This document shows positions 44,866-53,753 of a stretch of 64,000 bases of DNA, one piece after another. Both the position numbers and the translations under genes were made by a program. Each line of letters starts with the position of its first letter. Positions within the stretch are counted from its first letter, which is position 1. The DNA lies in NCBI RefSeq assembly GCF_014397025.1, contig NZ_JACJUO010000002.1, forward strand, positions 434,001 through 498,000. Reading direction: 5' to 3'. The notes below the pieces were generated by a model. The model was not told where the DNA came from. It was given only the letters and a program-made list of their open reading frames with translations, and did no database searches. The DNA comes from Ochrobactrum sp. Marseille-Q0166. GTDB taxonomy: Bacteria; Pseudomonadota; Alphaproteobacteria; Rhizobiales; Rhizobiaceae.

Positions 44866-45524
44866 TGAATATCAAACATCATGTGAGCGACGAACTCCTC
44901 TCGAGCTATGCCGCCGGCACACTGGCCGAAGGCTGGAGCATTGCTGTCGCCACCCATCTTGCGCTGTGCCCGTCCTGCCGTTCCCGGCTCAAACAATTTG
45001 AGCAAATTGGCGGACAGCTTCTTGAAACGGTTGAACCCGGGACGATTGAAGCATCCACATGGGACAACTTCAAAGGCAGGCTTCAGAAAGCTCCGCCCTC
45101 ACCCGCGCATTCGGCACCACGCACCGAAATAAAAATGCCTGCCGTGATACCGGAGCCACTGCGATCTTACGTCGGCGGCGATTTACCGGACCTGAAATGG
45201 AAATCGCTTGGTCGGGGCGCCTATCAAGTACCGATCAAAACGCGCGACGGCGAAACGCAGGTTCGCCTTTTGCGAATTCCCGCGGGGAAGCCGGTGCCCG
45301 AGCATGGGCATGGCGGTCGCGAACTGACATTGGTGCTAAGCGGCAGTTTCCATGATGGCACCGGACTGTTCGCGCGCGGCGATATTGAAGACGCGGATGC
45401 TGATCTTGTGCATCAGCCAATTGCCTCGCCTGATGGCGATTGTATCTGCCTTGCCGTGACTGATGCACCGCTAAAATTCCAGAGCTGGCTTATGCGACTC
45501 GTACAGCCATTGATTGGCATTTAG
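44862..45524 (+). CDS. chrR: ChrR-type zinc anti-sigma factor
   Basis: A 220-residue two-domain protein. The N-terminal zinc anti-sigma domain has KHHVSDELL and HLALCPSC (H32, C36, C39). The C-terminal cupin has EHGHGGRELTLVLSGSFHDG with H148, H150, E154 and H184, equally offset by seven from the zinc ligands reported in Rhodobacter ChrR. It holds the sigma factor inactive in the cytoplasm; the cupin is needed to sense singlet oxygen or organic peroxide. Directly coupled to the sigma gene. Confidence 0.92.
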   Translation: MMNIKHHVSDELLSSYAAGTLAEGWSIAVATHLALCPSCRSRLKQFEQIGGQLLETVEPGTIEASTWDNFKGRLQKAPPSPAHSAPRTEIKMPAVIPEPLRSYVGGDLPDLKWKSLGRGAYQVPIKTRDGETQVRLLRIPAGKPVPEHGHGGRELTLVLSGSFHDGTGLFARGDIEDADADLVHQPIASPDGDCICLAVTDAPLKFQSWLMRLVQPLIGI

Positions 45525-45562
45525 AGCGCACCCCGAAAAGTATGAAACGATTTTGGAATAAG
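45524..45562. repeat. short palindromic intergenic repeat copy
   Basis: GAGCGCACCCCGAAAAGTATG followed by CGATTTTGGAATAAGAG. Diverged member of the family seen at 17411, 57463 and 59168; sits right after the chrR stop. Confidence 0.55.
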
Positions 45563-45573
45563 AGACACAATAA

Positions 45574-45605
45574 AACAGAAGGCGGCAAATATGCCGCCTT
45601 CTGTT
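45574..45605. terminator. bidirectional terminator between chrR and the TspO-like gene
   Basis: AACAGAAGGCGGCA (45574-45587) pairs with TGCCGCCTTCTGTT (45592-45605) around AATA. It overlaps the stop codon of the TspO-like gene. Confidence 0.8.
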
Positions 45606-46056
45606 AGTTCAACACGACAATTGCCGCGTTCAACGCGGTCGCCAGCGACAGCCATATCAGATACGGCACGAATAGCAGCGCCGAGATACGATCTGGTTGC
45701 CATGCACGAATGATGAACAGTAGCACACAAAGCCAGACGCCGATGATCACGACAAGTCCCAGTATGGTCAAATGAGCGCCAAAGAAAATCGGCGACCACA
45801 GGAAGTTTAAAATCATCTGGCCAAACCAGGGACCGCGACGACTCCAACCGGAATCACTGATCCATGTCCGCCAGCCCGCAATCGCAATGAAGACATACAG
45901 GATCGTCCATATCGGAGCGAAAGCTGCATTGGGCGGGGTAAACCACGGCTTTTGAAGCGATGCATACCATTCACCCGGCGGGAACCCAATCCCGATTGCC
46001 ATTCCCACCACGACAATAACGAATGCAAAGACAGCCAGAAGCCCCAATTTTTGCAT
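45604..46056 (-). CDS. TspO/MBR-family membrane protein
   Basis: A 150-residue protein with five membrane segments. It carries the family's GEWYASLQKPWFTPPNAAFAPIWTILYV, the tryptophan-rich NFLWSPIFFGAHLTI, and PYLIWLSLATALNAAIVVLN at the C-terminus. TspO binds tetrapyrroles and in Rhodobacter affects photosynthesis-gene expression and oxygen response. The ATG at 46056 fits the family start; the longer open frame overlaps the DUF2177 gene. Last gene of the long minus-strand operon. Confidence 0.85.
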   Translation of the reverse strand: MQKLGLLAVFAFVIVVVGMAIGIGFPPGEWYASLQKPWFTPPNAAFAPIWTILYVFIAIAGWRTWISDSGWSRRGPWFGQMILNFLWSPIFFGAHLTILGLVVIIGVWLCVLLFIIRAWQPDRISALLFVPYLIWLSLATALNAAIVVLN

Positions 46057-46070
46057 GTCCTTACTCCAGT

Positions 46071-46475
46071 TTATCCGCTGATCCGCGATGTCACCCAATA
46101 GCCAATATAGGCAGAGGCAGCAGACAGAACAGTACCCCATATCATATCAGCGATCGTCAGCGCCCAAGACCAGTTTTTCAGTGTCGCCTGATTGGTGAGA
46201 TCGTAGGTCGCATAGGCAATAAATCCTAGAAGCGCTCCATTAACAAGTGTAACAGAAGCGTTACCAGCAATAAGTCCGGGCTTTACCGCAAAGAACACCA
46301 GTCCAAACACAAAGATCACATAGAAAACGATAGCCGGTGCCAAACGAAACCCTGACAGCATCATATCGCCCATAATCGGACGATAAATCACGTTGGCCAT
46401 ATTGGAGAGCCAAACGGCATCAATAGCCAGAAAAGCAAGCGCCGTTGCGCCATAGGCTATGAGATAATCTTTCAT
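46071..46475 (-). CDS. DUF2177 membrane protein
   Basis: A 134-residue four-helix membrane protein: YGATALAFLAIDAVWLSNMANVIYRPIMGDMM at the start and GALLGFIAYATYDLTNQATLKNWSW, both typical of DUF2177. Function unknown. Genes of this family often sit with CFA-synthase-like and FAD amine oxidase genes under ECF sigma control, as here. Confidence 0.8.
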   Translation of the reverse strand: MKDYLIAYGATALAFLAIDAVWLSNMANVIYRPIMGDMMLSGFRLAPAIVFYVIFVFGLVFFAVKPGLIAGNASVTLVNGALLGFIAYATYDLTNQATLKNWSWALTIADMIWGTVLSAASAYIGYWVTSRISG

Positions 46476-46490
46476 CGATAACCAGCTTTC

Positions 46491-46859
46491 TTATTTAATT
46501 CGGGTCCAGCCCACACTCCGACACAGGATGCCAGCCAGAACACAGCCATTGGAAGTCATATGGTCACCATCAACCTTCACACTAATCTTGTAGTTAAGGT
46601 TGCGTTGCGGATCGAAAGCGGTGCCTGAATATAGGCCCTCAGAAGTTTTGTTGATGCTCATCACCAGCCGGTCTCCCGCTTTCTCTTTCGGTGTCCCGGG
46701 TTTGATCCAGGTATTGGTGGCGCAAATATCCTTGCCGCATCCGGCAATTTTTACCCGAGCCTTACCATCTCCCCTCGCCCAGTTTCCATTGATCTCTGCG
46801 GCGTGCACCGAGAGAGGAAACAAAACCGTCACCATGCCGATCACCACTATCCATTTCAT
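46491..46859 (-). CDS. DUF2147 secreted protein
   Basis: A 122-residue exported protein. Signal peptide MKWIVVIGMVTVLFPLSVHA, then INGNWARGDGKARVKIAGCGKDICATNTWIKPG.. LVMSINKTSEGLYSGTAFDPQRNLNYKISVKVDGDHMTSNGCVLAGILCRSVGWTRI, the DUF2147 pattern with paired cysteines. Probably periplasmic and lipid- or glycan-linked; no function established. Confidence 0.8.
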   Translation of the reverse strand: MKWIVVIGMVTVLFPLSVHAAEINGNWARGDGKARVKIAGCGKDICATNTWIKPGTPKEKAGDRLVMSINKTSEGLYSGTAFDPQRNLNYKISVKVDGDHMTSNGCVLAGILCRSVGWTRIK

Positions 46860-46889
46860 CGATGCCTCCTCTGGTAGTGAACCTAGAAC

Positions 46890-48122
46890 CTAAGCATGTT
46901 CAATCGTGTAAAGGCCGACATTGATCGCGCCTTCTTCAAATCCCCCTTCGCAATAGCAAAGGTAATATTCCCAAAGCCGCCGGAATTTATCGTCGAAACC
47001 AAGCTTTTGGATTTCCGGCCAGTTGGCGATGAAACGCTGACGCCATTCGGCAAGTGTCAGCGCATAGGAGTGGCCGAAATGCTCTGTCTCCTTTAACACC
47101 AGACCAGCCTTCACAAGATCACGCTCAAACACCTGATCTGAAGGCAAAAAGCCGCCCGGAAAGATGAATTTCTGGATGAAGTCGGCCTTGCGGCGATAGT
47201 CCTCGTAACGTGTTTCCTCGATCGAAATGACCTGTAAGACCGCTCTGCCGTTGGGTTTGAGGCACCGCTTCAGCGTTGCGAAATATTCAGGCCAATAGGC
47301 TTCGCCGACGGCCTCAAACATCTCGATTGATACAATGCGGTCGAACTGACCCTGAACATCGCGATAATCCTGCAAGCGCAGATCAACTGAATTATTCTGC
47401 CCCCTCTGCGCGACAAGCTGCGCTGCCCAGGCAAGCTGCGATGGCGAGAGGGTTATTCCCGTCACATGCGCACCCTGATGCTTTGCAAGATAGCTCGCCA
47501 GTGCACCCCAGCCACACCCGATTTCGAGAATTTTCTCGCCGTTCTCAACCGCCAGTTTCTCAGCGATACGCTGCAATTTTTGTCCCTGCGCACTCTCAAG
47601 GCTATCGCTCGTCTCGCTCCAGATTCCCGATGAATACAACATCGAAGGATCAAGCCATCGCGCATAGAAATCATTGCCGAGATCATAATGTGCTTCAATG
47701 TTTCGACGGCTTCCACGCCGCGTATTGGCATTAAGCAGATGGCCGATACGGTTCAATGCCCGCATCCAGATCGACCCGCGCAACGTAGAAAGCAACGTAT
47801 CGCGATTGCGCACCGCAAAACGGATGACCGAGGTCAGATCAGGGGATGTCCATTCACCCTCGATATAGGCTTGCGCAAAGCCAATATCCCCGCCCGTCAG
47901 CAACCGACGCAGGCTGTTCCACTTGATGATTTCGATCTTCGCTTCCGGTCCGGGTGAGGAGCCATTGGCGGCCAGAACCTCTCCACCGGGGAGTGAAAGC
48001 ACCAAGCGCCCATGCCGGACCTGTTTCAGCAGCCGCTTCAACACTATAGCCGAGGGGCTGAAAGCGGTCCGGTCTATCCGGCTTGACGCGGGTAGTCGAT
48101 GATATTCGTCGAGTTGGCTCAT
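46890..48122 (-). CDS. cyclopropane-fatty-acyl-phospholipid synthase-like methyltransferase
   Basis: A 410-residue SAM enzyme. The N-terminal domain is typical of CFA synthases. The SAM fold has EKILEIGCGWGALASYLAKHQGAHVTGITLSPSQLAWA, then the post-I block FDRIVSIEMFEAVGEAYWPEYFATL and FIQKFIFPGGFLPSDQVFERDLVKAGL. Such enzymes add a methylene or methyl group to unsaturated chains of membrane phospholipids; a Rhodobacter relative acts in furan fatty acid synthesis under sigma-E. Its start overlaps the DUF1365 stop. Confidence 0.88.
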   Translation of the reverse strand: MSQLDEYHRLPASSRIDRTAFSPSAIVLKRLLKQVRHGRLVLSLPGGEVLAANGSSPGPEAKIEIIKWNSLRRLLTGGDIGFAQAYIEGEWTSPDLTSVIRFAVRNRDTLLSTLRGSIWMRALNRIGHLLNANTRRGSRRNIEAHYDLGNDFYARWLDPSMLYSSGIWSETSDSLESAQGQKLQRIAEKLAVENGEKILEIGCGWGALASYLAKHQGAHVTGITLSPSQLAWAAQLVAQRGQNNSVDLRLQDYRDVQGQFDRIVSIEMFEAVGEAYWPEYFATLKRCLKPNGRAVLQVISIEETRYEDYRRKADFIQKFIFPGGFLPSDQVFERDLVKAGLVLKETEHFGHSYALTLAEWRQRFIANWPEIQKLGFDDKFRRLWEYYLCYCEGGFEEGAINVGLYTIEHA

Positions 48123-48928
48123 GCGGCCTTGTTCCTCTTTTGGACGGTCTCGTTACGAACAGATGTGATGGAAATCTCTGGCGGTGCGGGTCGTTTGCGC
48201 AAACCGATGCCCTTCAACCAGATTTTCAGCGCTTCCCAGTGAATACCGCCAACCACTTTCAAGGTGAGAAACGGAATTGCAAAGAAAGCGCGCAGCAAGG
48301 CTCCGTCAGTCAATTCAACCCGGTGCGCCTGATGGCGAGCCGTCAAAAGCAGACCTTCATCATCAAAACTGTTGATGCGGATCGCCAACTTGTCTGTCGG
48401 TGGAGTGACCTCAAATTCATATCGCAGCCTCATATCCATGAAGGGCGAGACGTAAAAAGCCTTGTCGCAGCTTTGCACGATGCGTCCGCTTGCAGCATCG
48501 TCGACCGGGATCATATAGCCATGGCGCTGGCGGAAGGTATTATCGACCTCCCAGAGGATCGCGACAATTTCGCCGCCACGATTATAGCAGAAGAAAACAC
48601 TCAGCGGATTGAAAGCCCAGCCCGCAATACGCGGCATGGTGAGCAGGCGGATAGCGCCGCCATCGGGCGTGACGCCGGCTACATCCATGGCACGTTCGAC
48701 CTGCAAGCGCAGCGACGTGGCCGATCCATCGCCCCTGTCTTTTCTATAGAATGAAAACAGATTGAAACGGTCGAGCGAAAACAGCTTCAACTTGCCATCA
48801 AGCGCTTCCAATTCATCGAGATCGAGCAGAAGCGAATAGATTTTATAAGCCAGCTTATGAACCTTTGGCCGTAAGCGCGCGTGGGTCACATGGCCGGGGA
48901 AAAGTGCAGACTGGAAGTTTTGGGTCAT
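48119..48928 (-). CDS. DUF1365 family protein
   Basis: A 269-residue protein: FPGHVTHARLRPKVHKLAYKIYSLLLDLDEL, FSFYRKDRGDGSATSLRLQVERAM, MPRIAGWAFNPLSVFFCYNR, and KAFYVSPFMDMRLRYEFEVTPP, all typical of DUF1365. Biochemical function unknown; consistently found between a flavin amine oxidase and a CFA-synthase-like gene. ATG 48928 overlaps the flavoprotein stop (ATGA). Confidence 0.85.
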   Translation of the reverse strand: MTQNFQSALFPGHVTHARLRPKVHKLAYKIYSLLLDLDELEALDGKLKLFSLDRFNLFSFYRKDRGDGSATSLRLQVERAMDVAGVTPDGGAIRLLTMPRIAGWAFNPLSVFFCYNRGGEIVAILWEVDNTFRQRHGYMIPVDDAASGRIVQSCDKAFYVSPFMDMRLRYEFEVTPPTDKLAIRINSFDDEGLLLTARHQAHRVELTDGALLRAFFAIPFLTLKVVGGIHWEALKIWLKGIGLRKRPAPPEISITSVRNETVQKRNKAA

Positions 48929-50280
48929 GGCCGTATCCGCTCCCGGATCGGCAATGGTTGGCGAACAATGCGCCCACTTTCCTGCTCGACCTTCCATGGG
49001 CGGCGCAGACCACCCAGATCTTCCGCCACGGCGAGACCTGCCTGAAGCCCGTCCTCATGAAAGCCGGAGCCGAAATGCGCGCCACAGAACCAAGTCCGCC
49101 GCTGTCCTTGCAATGACCAGATTTCCTTCTGCGCACGATCCGTTGCCATGTCGAAAATCGGATGTTCATAGACCTCGCGCCGGATCACCAGCGCCTCGCG
49201 CGGCGCCCGACAAGGATTGAGTGTGACAAACGTCTCGGGTGCGCGGCCCAACGGTTGCAGGCGGTTCATCCAGTAGGTGATCGACGGCTGTGTTGGACCA
49301 GTGGCTGCATTGGTAAGATAATTCCAGCTCGACCACGCTGCACGGCGTTTTGGCATCAGCGTTACATCGCTATGCAACACCGCTTCATTGCGTGAATATT
49401 GAAACGCGCCGAGAATGCGGCTTTCATCGGCAGTCGGATCGGCCAGCATTCGCAAAGCCTGATCGGCATGGGTGGCGATCACGACATCGTCGAAAACATG
49501 GGAAACTCCGTTTCCGTCGAGCAACTCGACCAAACTTTCTGAACGGCGCACGGATTTGATGGGCGTCGAAAGCATGATGCGGTCTGCATAGGGTCTGGTG
49601 ATACGCTTTACATATTCCCGACTGCCCCCGGATACCGTACGCCAGATCGGCCTGTCACGAAGAGCCAGAAGTCCATGGTTGCAGCAAAAGCGCACGAAGC
49701 TTGCTGCCGGATATCGACCGACTTCCATGGCAGGGGTGGACCAGATCGCCGCCGCCATCGGATAAAGATGGTCATCACGGAAGGCGCGGCCATAATCATT
49801 GCGTGCCAGATAATCATCAAGCGAAATGCCACCCATGATGCCGAGATCTTTTGGCGCATTGCGATAAAAGCGCAGCAGATCACGGATCATCGACCAGAAG
49901 CGCAGACTGACCAGATTGGAGCGCTGGGCAAAGAGTCCGAAACCTGTGCCGCCTGAATATTCATATGCTCCGTTTCCGACTGAAACCGCAAACGACATGT
50001 TGGACGGGGCAGTCGGGACATCAAGCGCACGAAACAATGCAGTCAGATTGGGATAGGTCACTTCATTATAAACAATGAACCCTGTATCGACCGCGACCGG
50101 ACCGACGCTGCTCTCAAACTCGACGGTATTGCTGTGGCCGCCGATGCGATCAGATGCTTCAAAAACAGTCACATCATGACGTTTCGAGAGCAGCCACGCA
50201 GCAGACAGCCCTGAAATCCCGCTGCCGATAATCGCGATCTTGAGACGTCTAAAGCTACCCGGATGTTTCGTGATATCCAT
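48925..50280 (-). CDS. FAD-dependent amine-oxidase-type protein of the lipid operon
   Basis: A 451-residue flavoprotein. The dinucleotide loop is IAIIGSGISGLSAAWLLSKRHDVTVFEASDRIGGHSNTV. VDTGFIVYNEVTYPNLTALFRALDV and the C-terminal WFCGAHFGSGFHEDGLQAGLAVAEDLGG close the FAD site. ATG 50280 is preferred (AGAGGG just before). A candidate ECF promoter lies about 50-80 bases upstream. First gene of a tightly overlapping set with DUF1365 and the CFA-like enzyme. In Rhodobacter, flavoproteins of similar context act on methylated fatty acids, so desaturation or oxidation of lipid tails is inferred. Confidence 0.87.
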   Translation of the reverse strand: MDITKHPGSFRRLKIAIIGSGISGLSAAWLLSKRHDVTVFEASDRIGGHSNTVEFESSVGPVAVDTGFIVYNEVTYPNLTALFRALDVPTAPSNMSFAVSVGNGAYEYSGGTGFGLFAQRSNLVSLRFWSMIRDLLRFYRNAPKDLGIMGGISLDDYLARNDYGRAFRDDHLYPMAAAIWSTPAMEVGRYPAASFVRFCCNHGLLALRDRPIWRTVSGGSREYVKRITRPYADRIMLSTPIKSVRRSESLVELLDGNGVSHVFDDVVIATHADQALRMLADPTADESRILGAFQYSRNEAVLHSDVTLMPKRRAAWSSWNYLTNAATGPTQPSITYWMNRLQPLGRAPETFVTLNPCRAPREALVIRREVYEHPIFDMATDRAQKEIWSLQGQRRTWFCGAHFGSGFHEDGLQAGLAVAEDLGGLRRPWKVEQESGRIVRQPLPIRERIRP

Positions 50281-50331
50281 AGTCCCTCTTTTCACCGCGC
50301 ACTTGGCTTGGCTCTCTGATACGTTTTCATC

Positions 50332-50361
50332 CTCTTACGTTTTGAGAGGGGGTTCGGTTCA
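50332..50361 (-). promoter_or_regulatory. ECF-sigma promoter candidate before the lipid operon
   Basis: On the minus strand TGAACC (50361-50356), an 18-base spacer, and TAAGAG (50337-50332). One mismatch from TGATCC and the same spacing as the promoter of the sigma gene. The start point would be about 45 bases before the flavoprotein ATG. Confidence 0.6.
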
Positions 50362-50464
50362 ATCGGCTGCTGAACTTTTTTAATTTTTTAAGCTGCTTAG
50401 GAAACCAAAAAGCAGGATCAAACGTATTGCATGCAGAAAACGCACTCCTCGCCAAAGGTTCGCC

Positions 50465-51244
50465 ATGCAACCCGGTCTTCTCTTCATTGTTGCCATTACG
50501 CTGTCTGTCACGATGACGCTTGCATGGGGGCTTGCACGCAAGAGCGGCAAAAGCGGCTGGATCGACGCAATCTGGTCTTTCTCAGTGGGTATAGGCGCAA
50601 TCGTAGCCGTTGTGCTTGCAGATGCGACATGGCAGCGGCGTTCGGCGATACTGATCCTTGTTCTGGCATGGTCGCTGCGCCTTGGCTTGCACATCACACA
50701 GCGAAGCGTGAGCCACGGTGACGACCCACGTTATGCAAAGCTGATAACAGAATGGGGTGAAAGCGCTTCCTCACGCCTTTTCTGGTTTTTGCAAATACAG
50801 GCTCTCGCAGCCTTCATTCTGGTTCTGTCGGTCTATCTCGCTGCCATCAGCCGCCCCGGCTTCCCAATTTTCTGGGACATGATTGCCGTTGCGATCATCG
50901 CCGTGGCACTGATGGGTGAAGCGCTGTCTGACTCTCAGCTTGCACGGTTTCGCAAAACGCCGGAGGCCAAAACTGAAATTTGCGAAACCGGCCTCTGGGC
51001 CTATTCCCGTCATCCAAACTATTTTTTTGAATGGCTGTTCTGGTGTGCATGGCCGCTGATGGCGATCACCGCATCGCCGTGGAGCTGGCTGTCGCTGCTC
51101 GCTCCGATCCAGATGTACTGGCTGCTGGTGCATGTCTCCGGCATCCCGCCGCTAGAACAACATATGTTGAAATCGCGCGGTGAAAAATTTCGCGCCGTGC
51201 AACAGCGTGTCAATGCGTTTTTCCCCGGCCCTCCAAAGAGCTAA
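50465..51244 (+). CDS. DUF1295 membrane protein (steroid-5-alpha-reductase-like fold)
   Basis: A 259-residue polytopic protein with about six membrane helices. Seen: SGWIDAIWSFSVGIGAI, DDPRYAKLITEWGESASSRLFWFLQIQALAAFIL, then the conserved KTEICETGLWAYSRHPNYFFEWLFWCAWPLMA (the SRHPNYF motif of DUF1295/ICMT-like enzymes) and PPLEQHMLKSRGEKFRAVQQRVNAFFP. Divergent from the lipid operon. Probably a lipid-modifying reductase or methyltransferase-like enzyme; activity not known. Confidence 0.85.
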   Translation: MQPGLLFIVAITLSVTMTLAWGLARKSGKSGWIDAIWSFSVGIGAIVAVVLADATWQRRSAILILVLAWSLRLGLHITQRSVSHGDDPRYAKLITEWGESASSRLFWFLQIQALAAFILVLSVYLAAISRPGFPIFWDMIAVAIIAVALMGEALSDSQLARFRKTPEAKTEICETGLWAYSRHPNYFFEWLFWCAWPLMAITASPWSWLSLLAPIQMYWLLVHVSGIPPLEQHMLKSRGEKFRAVQQRVNAFFPGPPKS

Positions 51245-51406
51245 ACACACCAGCGTCCGAAATTTTCAGTAAAGTTGATCTTTCATAAAGTTTCGTCCCG
51301 TAGTTTTTGATATTCTCTAAATATTCAAATAAGTATAATTTATATGACCAACGGAAAGCTAAAAGCAGAACGTTGAAACTCATCACTTTCTGCGGGAGCA
51401 TAAAAA

Positions 51407-51820
51407 TTGCAACGAATAACAATTACCGTTGATGATGACCTGATGCACGACCTCGATGCATTAATTGCCCGAAAAGGCTATGCCAATCGTTCTGAGGCAG
51501 TTCGTGACCTTGTCAGATCCAGCATAGGTGAAGCAGACATTGCAGCTGATGAGGCCCGGCATTGTGTGGGTGTATTAAGCTACGTTTACCAGCATGATGC
51601 GCGCGATTTGGCGAAAAAACTCACGGCTTCGCATCATGACCATCATCAAATGTCCGTCGCTTCGTTGCATGTCCATATGAATGAAGAGCTGTGCCTTGAA
51701 GTCAGCCTCCTTCGCGGGGCGGTGAAGGATGTTAAGCAATTTGCGAATTCAATCATTTCGCAACGCGCTGTCGTTTATGGCGATGTGTCCATCATTCCGC
51801 ATGAACCTCACGAGCATTAG
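51407..51820 (+). CDS. nikR: nickel-responsive regulator NikR
   Basis: A 137-residue ribbon-helix-helix repressor: RITITVDDDLMHDLDALIARKGYANRSEAVRDLVR. The regulatory domain has nickel ligands H77, H88, H90 and C96 in HHDHHQMSVASLHVHMNEELC, matching the E. coli set (H76, H87, H89, C95) with an offset of one. The start appears to be TTG with GGGAG about 11 bases before. In the presence of nickel it would repress nickel uptake genes; the nickel/peptide-type ABC genes at 61.7 kb are candidate targets. No clear GTATGA-type operator was found by eye. Confidence 0.92.
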   Translation: MQRITITVDDDLMHDLDALIARKGYANRSEAVRDLVRSSIGEADIAADEARHCVGVLSYVYQHDARDLAKKLTASHHDHHQMSVASLHVHMNEELCLEVSLLRGAVKDVKQFANSIISQRAVVYGDVSIIPHEPHEH

Positions 51821-51953
51821 GCATCTCAAATCAATATAGCGACCGGTTTTCAACATATGTCATAAAACATCGTATTGAAATTATTGCTTTAATGTAGCTA
51901 ATCGGCATATTCCCTACGTGATTTGGTATCTCGTTTCGAAATAGTGGACACTC

Positions 51954-53192
51954 ATGGATATTACCGTTCTCATATTTCTGCTTGTCTATCTGGCGATGGG
52001 TTGCGGTACTTTACCAGGTTTCAAAGTCGATCGAACGGGTGCTGCAATTATCGGATCACTCGCAATGCTTGTGGCGGGCAGTCTCACTGCGCAAGCTGCA
52101 TGGAACGCGATTGACTACAAGACTTTGGGCATGTTGTTCGGCCTGATGGTGGTATCAGCCGGCTTTTCTGTTGCGGGATTTTATGGCTGGGTTGCAAAGC
52201 GCGTAACGGAGCTGCCACTCTCACCGCCGTTGCTGGTCGGCGTGATGATTATTGTAGGCGCATCATTTTCGGCATTTCTGACGAAAGATGTGGTTGCAGT
52301 GGCTATGACACCCTTGCTGGTTTCAGTGAGTCTGGCGAGGGGGCTTAATCCTGTACCCTTTCTTCTTGCTTTCTGCTTTGCCGTTAATACGGGTTCAACT
52401 GCCACGTTGATTGGTAGCCCGCAAAACATGATTACCGCACAGCAACTCGGACTTTCGTTTAACGGATTCCTGAAAATAGCGGCCATACCTGCATTGCTGT
52501 CATTGCCGATTGTATGGGGTGTTATTGTTTTCGCATACCGGGGCCGGTGGGAGCTAAAGACGCAAGCTGCAAAAGGTGTTGATGTTTCACAGGCGGGAAA
52601 AATCGATGTTCAGGAAACAGTAAAGACGGGTCTGGTCGCGCTGGTTGTGATCGGATTGTTTATCTTCAGTGATTTGCCGCGCGAGCTTGTAGCGATGGGG
52701 GGCGCAGGGATTCTCCTTATCAGTCGAAAAGTCTCATCACATGATATGCTCAAACAGGTTGATGGCGATTTGCTGCTGCTGATCATGGGTCTGTTTATTG
52801 TGAATGCGGCCATCGCAGCGACGGAAATTCCGCAGGATTTGCTTAATCATTTGCGCGAGGCAGGGCTTGACTTGAACGATCCGCTTACTTTGCTCTTTGT
52901 CGGTGGCGTTTTGAGTAATCTGGTCGGAAACAACCCAGCCGTGATGCTGCTTGTACCATATCTTCATTCAGGCGCAGGTGCCGATGCGCTGGGAGCTGCT
53001 TTGGCTTTGGGAACAGGTTTTTCAAGTAATATGATCGTTTTTGGAAGCCTTGCGGGCATTATTGTCGTTGAACAAGCGGGGGATCGCGGAATTAAAATAT
53101 CATTTATGGAATTTGCCAGAACTGGCATTATTGTAATGCTTCTGTGTATGATTGTTGCAGCTTCGTGGATTTATGTCTTAACCAAATTCTAA
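51954..53192 (+). CDS. ArsB/NhaD/SLC13-superfamily anion permease
   Basis: A 412-residue protein with about eleven membrane helices. It shows the duplicated loop motifs of the ion-transporter superfamily: SAFLTKDVVAVAMTPLLVS and NTGSTATLIGSPQNMITAQQLG in the first half, SNLVGNNPAVMLLVP and SSNMIVFGSLAGIIVVEQA in the second. Substrate may be an anion such as a dicarboxylate, sulfate or arsenite, or Na+/H+. It stands alone between nikR and the urease operon; a link to urease is possible but unproven. Confidence 0.78.
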   Translation: MDITVLIFLLVYLAMGCGTLPGFKVDRTGAAIIGSLAMLVAGSLTAQAAWNAIDYKTLGMLFGLMVVSAGFSVAGFYGWVAKRVTELPLSPPLLVGVMIIVGASFSAFLTKDVVAVAMTPLLVSVSLARGLNPVPFLLAFCFAVNTGSTATLIGSPQNMITAQQLGLSFNGFLKIAAIPALLSLPIVWGVIVFAYRGRWELKTQAAKGVDVSQAGKIDVQETVKTGLVALVVIGLFIFSDLPRELVAMGGAGILLISRKVSSHDMLKQVDGDLLLLIMGLFIVNAAIAATEIPQDLLNHLREAGLDLNDPLTLLFVGGVLSNLVGNNPAVMLLVPYLHSGAGADALGAALALGTGFSSNMIVFGSLAGIIVVEQAGDRGIKISFMEFARTGIIVMLLCMIVAASWIYVLTKF

Positions 53193-53430
53193 TTGATATA
53201 ATTTAATAGAGAATTTTCGAAAAAAATAAATCCTATTGATCAATATATCAATACTGCAAACTTCTTTTGACTGTTAATAATTATCTTATAATTTTAATTA
53301 TTTATTTGTAAAATAAGTATTGATCCCAAGCGACCTGATTGCTAGCTTGTACGCGGTGGTTTAATCGAGGGGAGCAACTTTAAGGGCTGCTGCATGCCAT
53401 CTCCCCATTGTCTTTGTACGGAGGTTACGT

Positions 53431-53733
53431 ATGCATTTCACGCCGCGAGAGATTGACAAGCTCATGATTCATACGCTGGCGATTGTCGCGCAGCGTCGTA
53501 AAGATCAGGGTTTGAAGCTGAATCATCCTGAAACCGTATCTTTGATTGCGGCGGCGGCACTTGAAGGTGCACGTGCAGGCAAGACGCTTGAAGAGGTCAT
53601 GGAACTTGCCCGTAAGACCATCACAAAAGATGATGTGATGGAGGGCGTTGTTGAGATGATCCCTTATGTACAGGTTGAAGCTGTTTTCACTGATGGTAGC
53701 CGGCTTGTCACTGTTCACGATCCAATCCAATAA
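53431..53733 (+). CDS. ureA: urease gamma subunit
   Basis: A 100-residue Ure[58 protein letters not shown], and a C-terminus ending [19 protein letters not shown]. Full length, separate from UreB (not fused as in Helicobacter). GGAGG lies about 10 bases upstream. The 238-base gap before it is very AT-rich (promoter region). First gene of ureABCEFGD-T. Forms the urease apoenzyme with UreB and UreC. Confidence 0.97.
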   Translation: MHFTPREIDKLMIHTLAIVAQRRKDQGLKLNHPETVSLIAAAALEGARAGKTLEEVMELARKTITKDDVMEGVVEMIPYVQVEAVFTDGSRLVTVHDPIQ

Positions 53734-53753
53734 TTCCCACAGGAGGCTTAGTT

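Noticed and set aside
50399..50420. TGATCC-N15-TAAGC on the minus strand as a second ECF promoter for the lipid operon
   Set aside because: Spacer is three bases shorter than in the two better sites; kept only as a weak alternative.
53193..53430. NikR operator upstream of ureA
   Set aside because: The region is AT-rich but no GTATGA/TCATAC-type inverted repeat could be found by eye.
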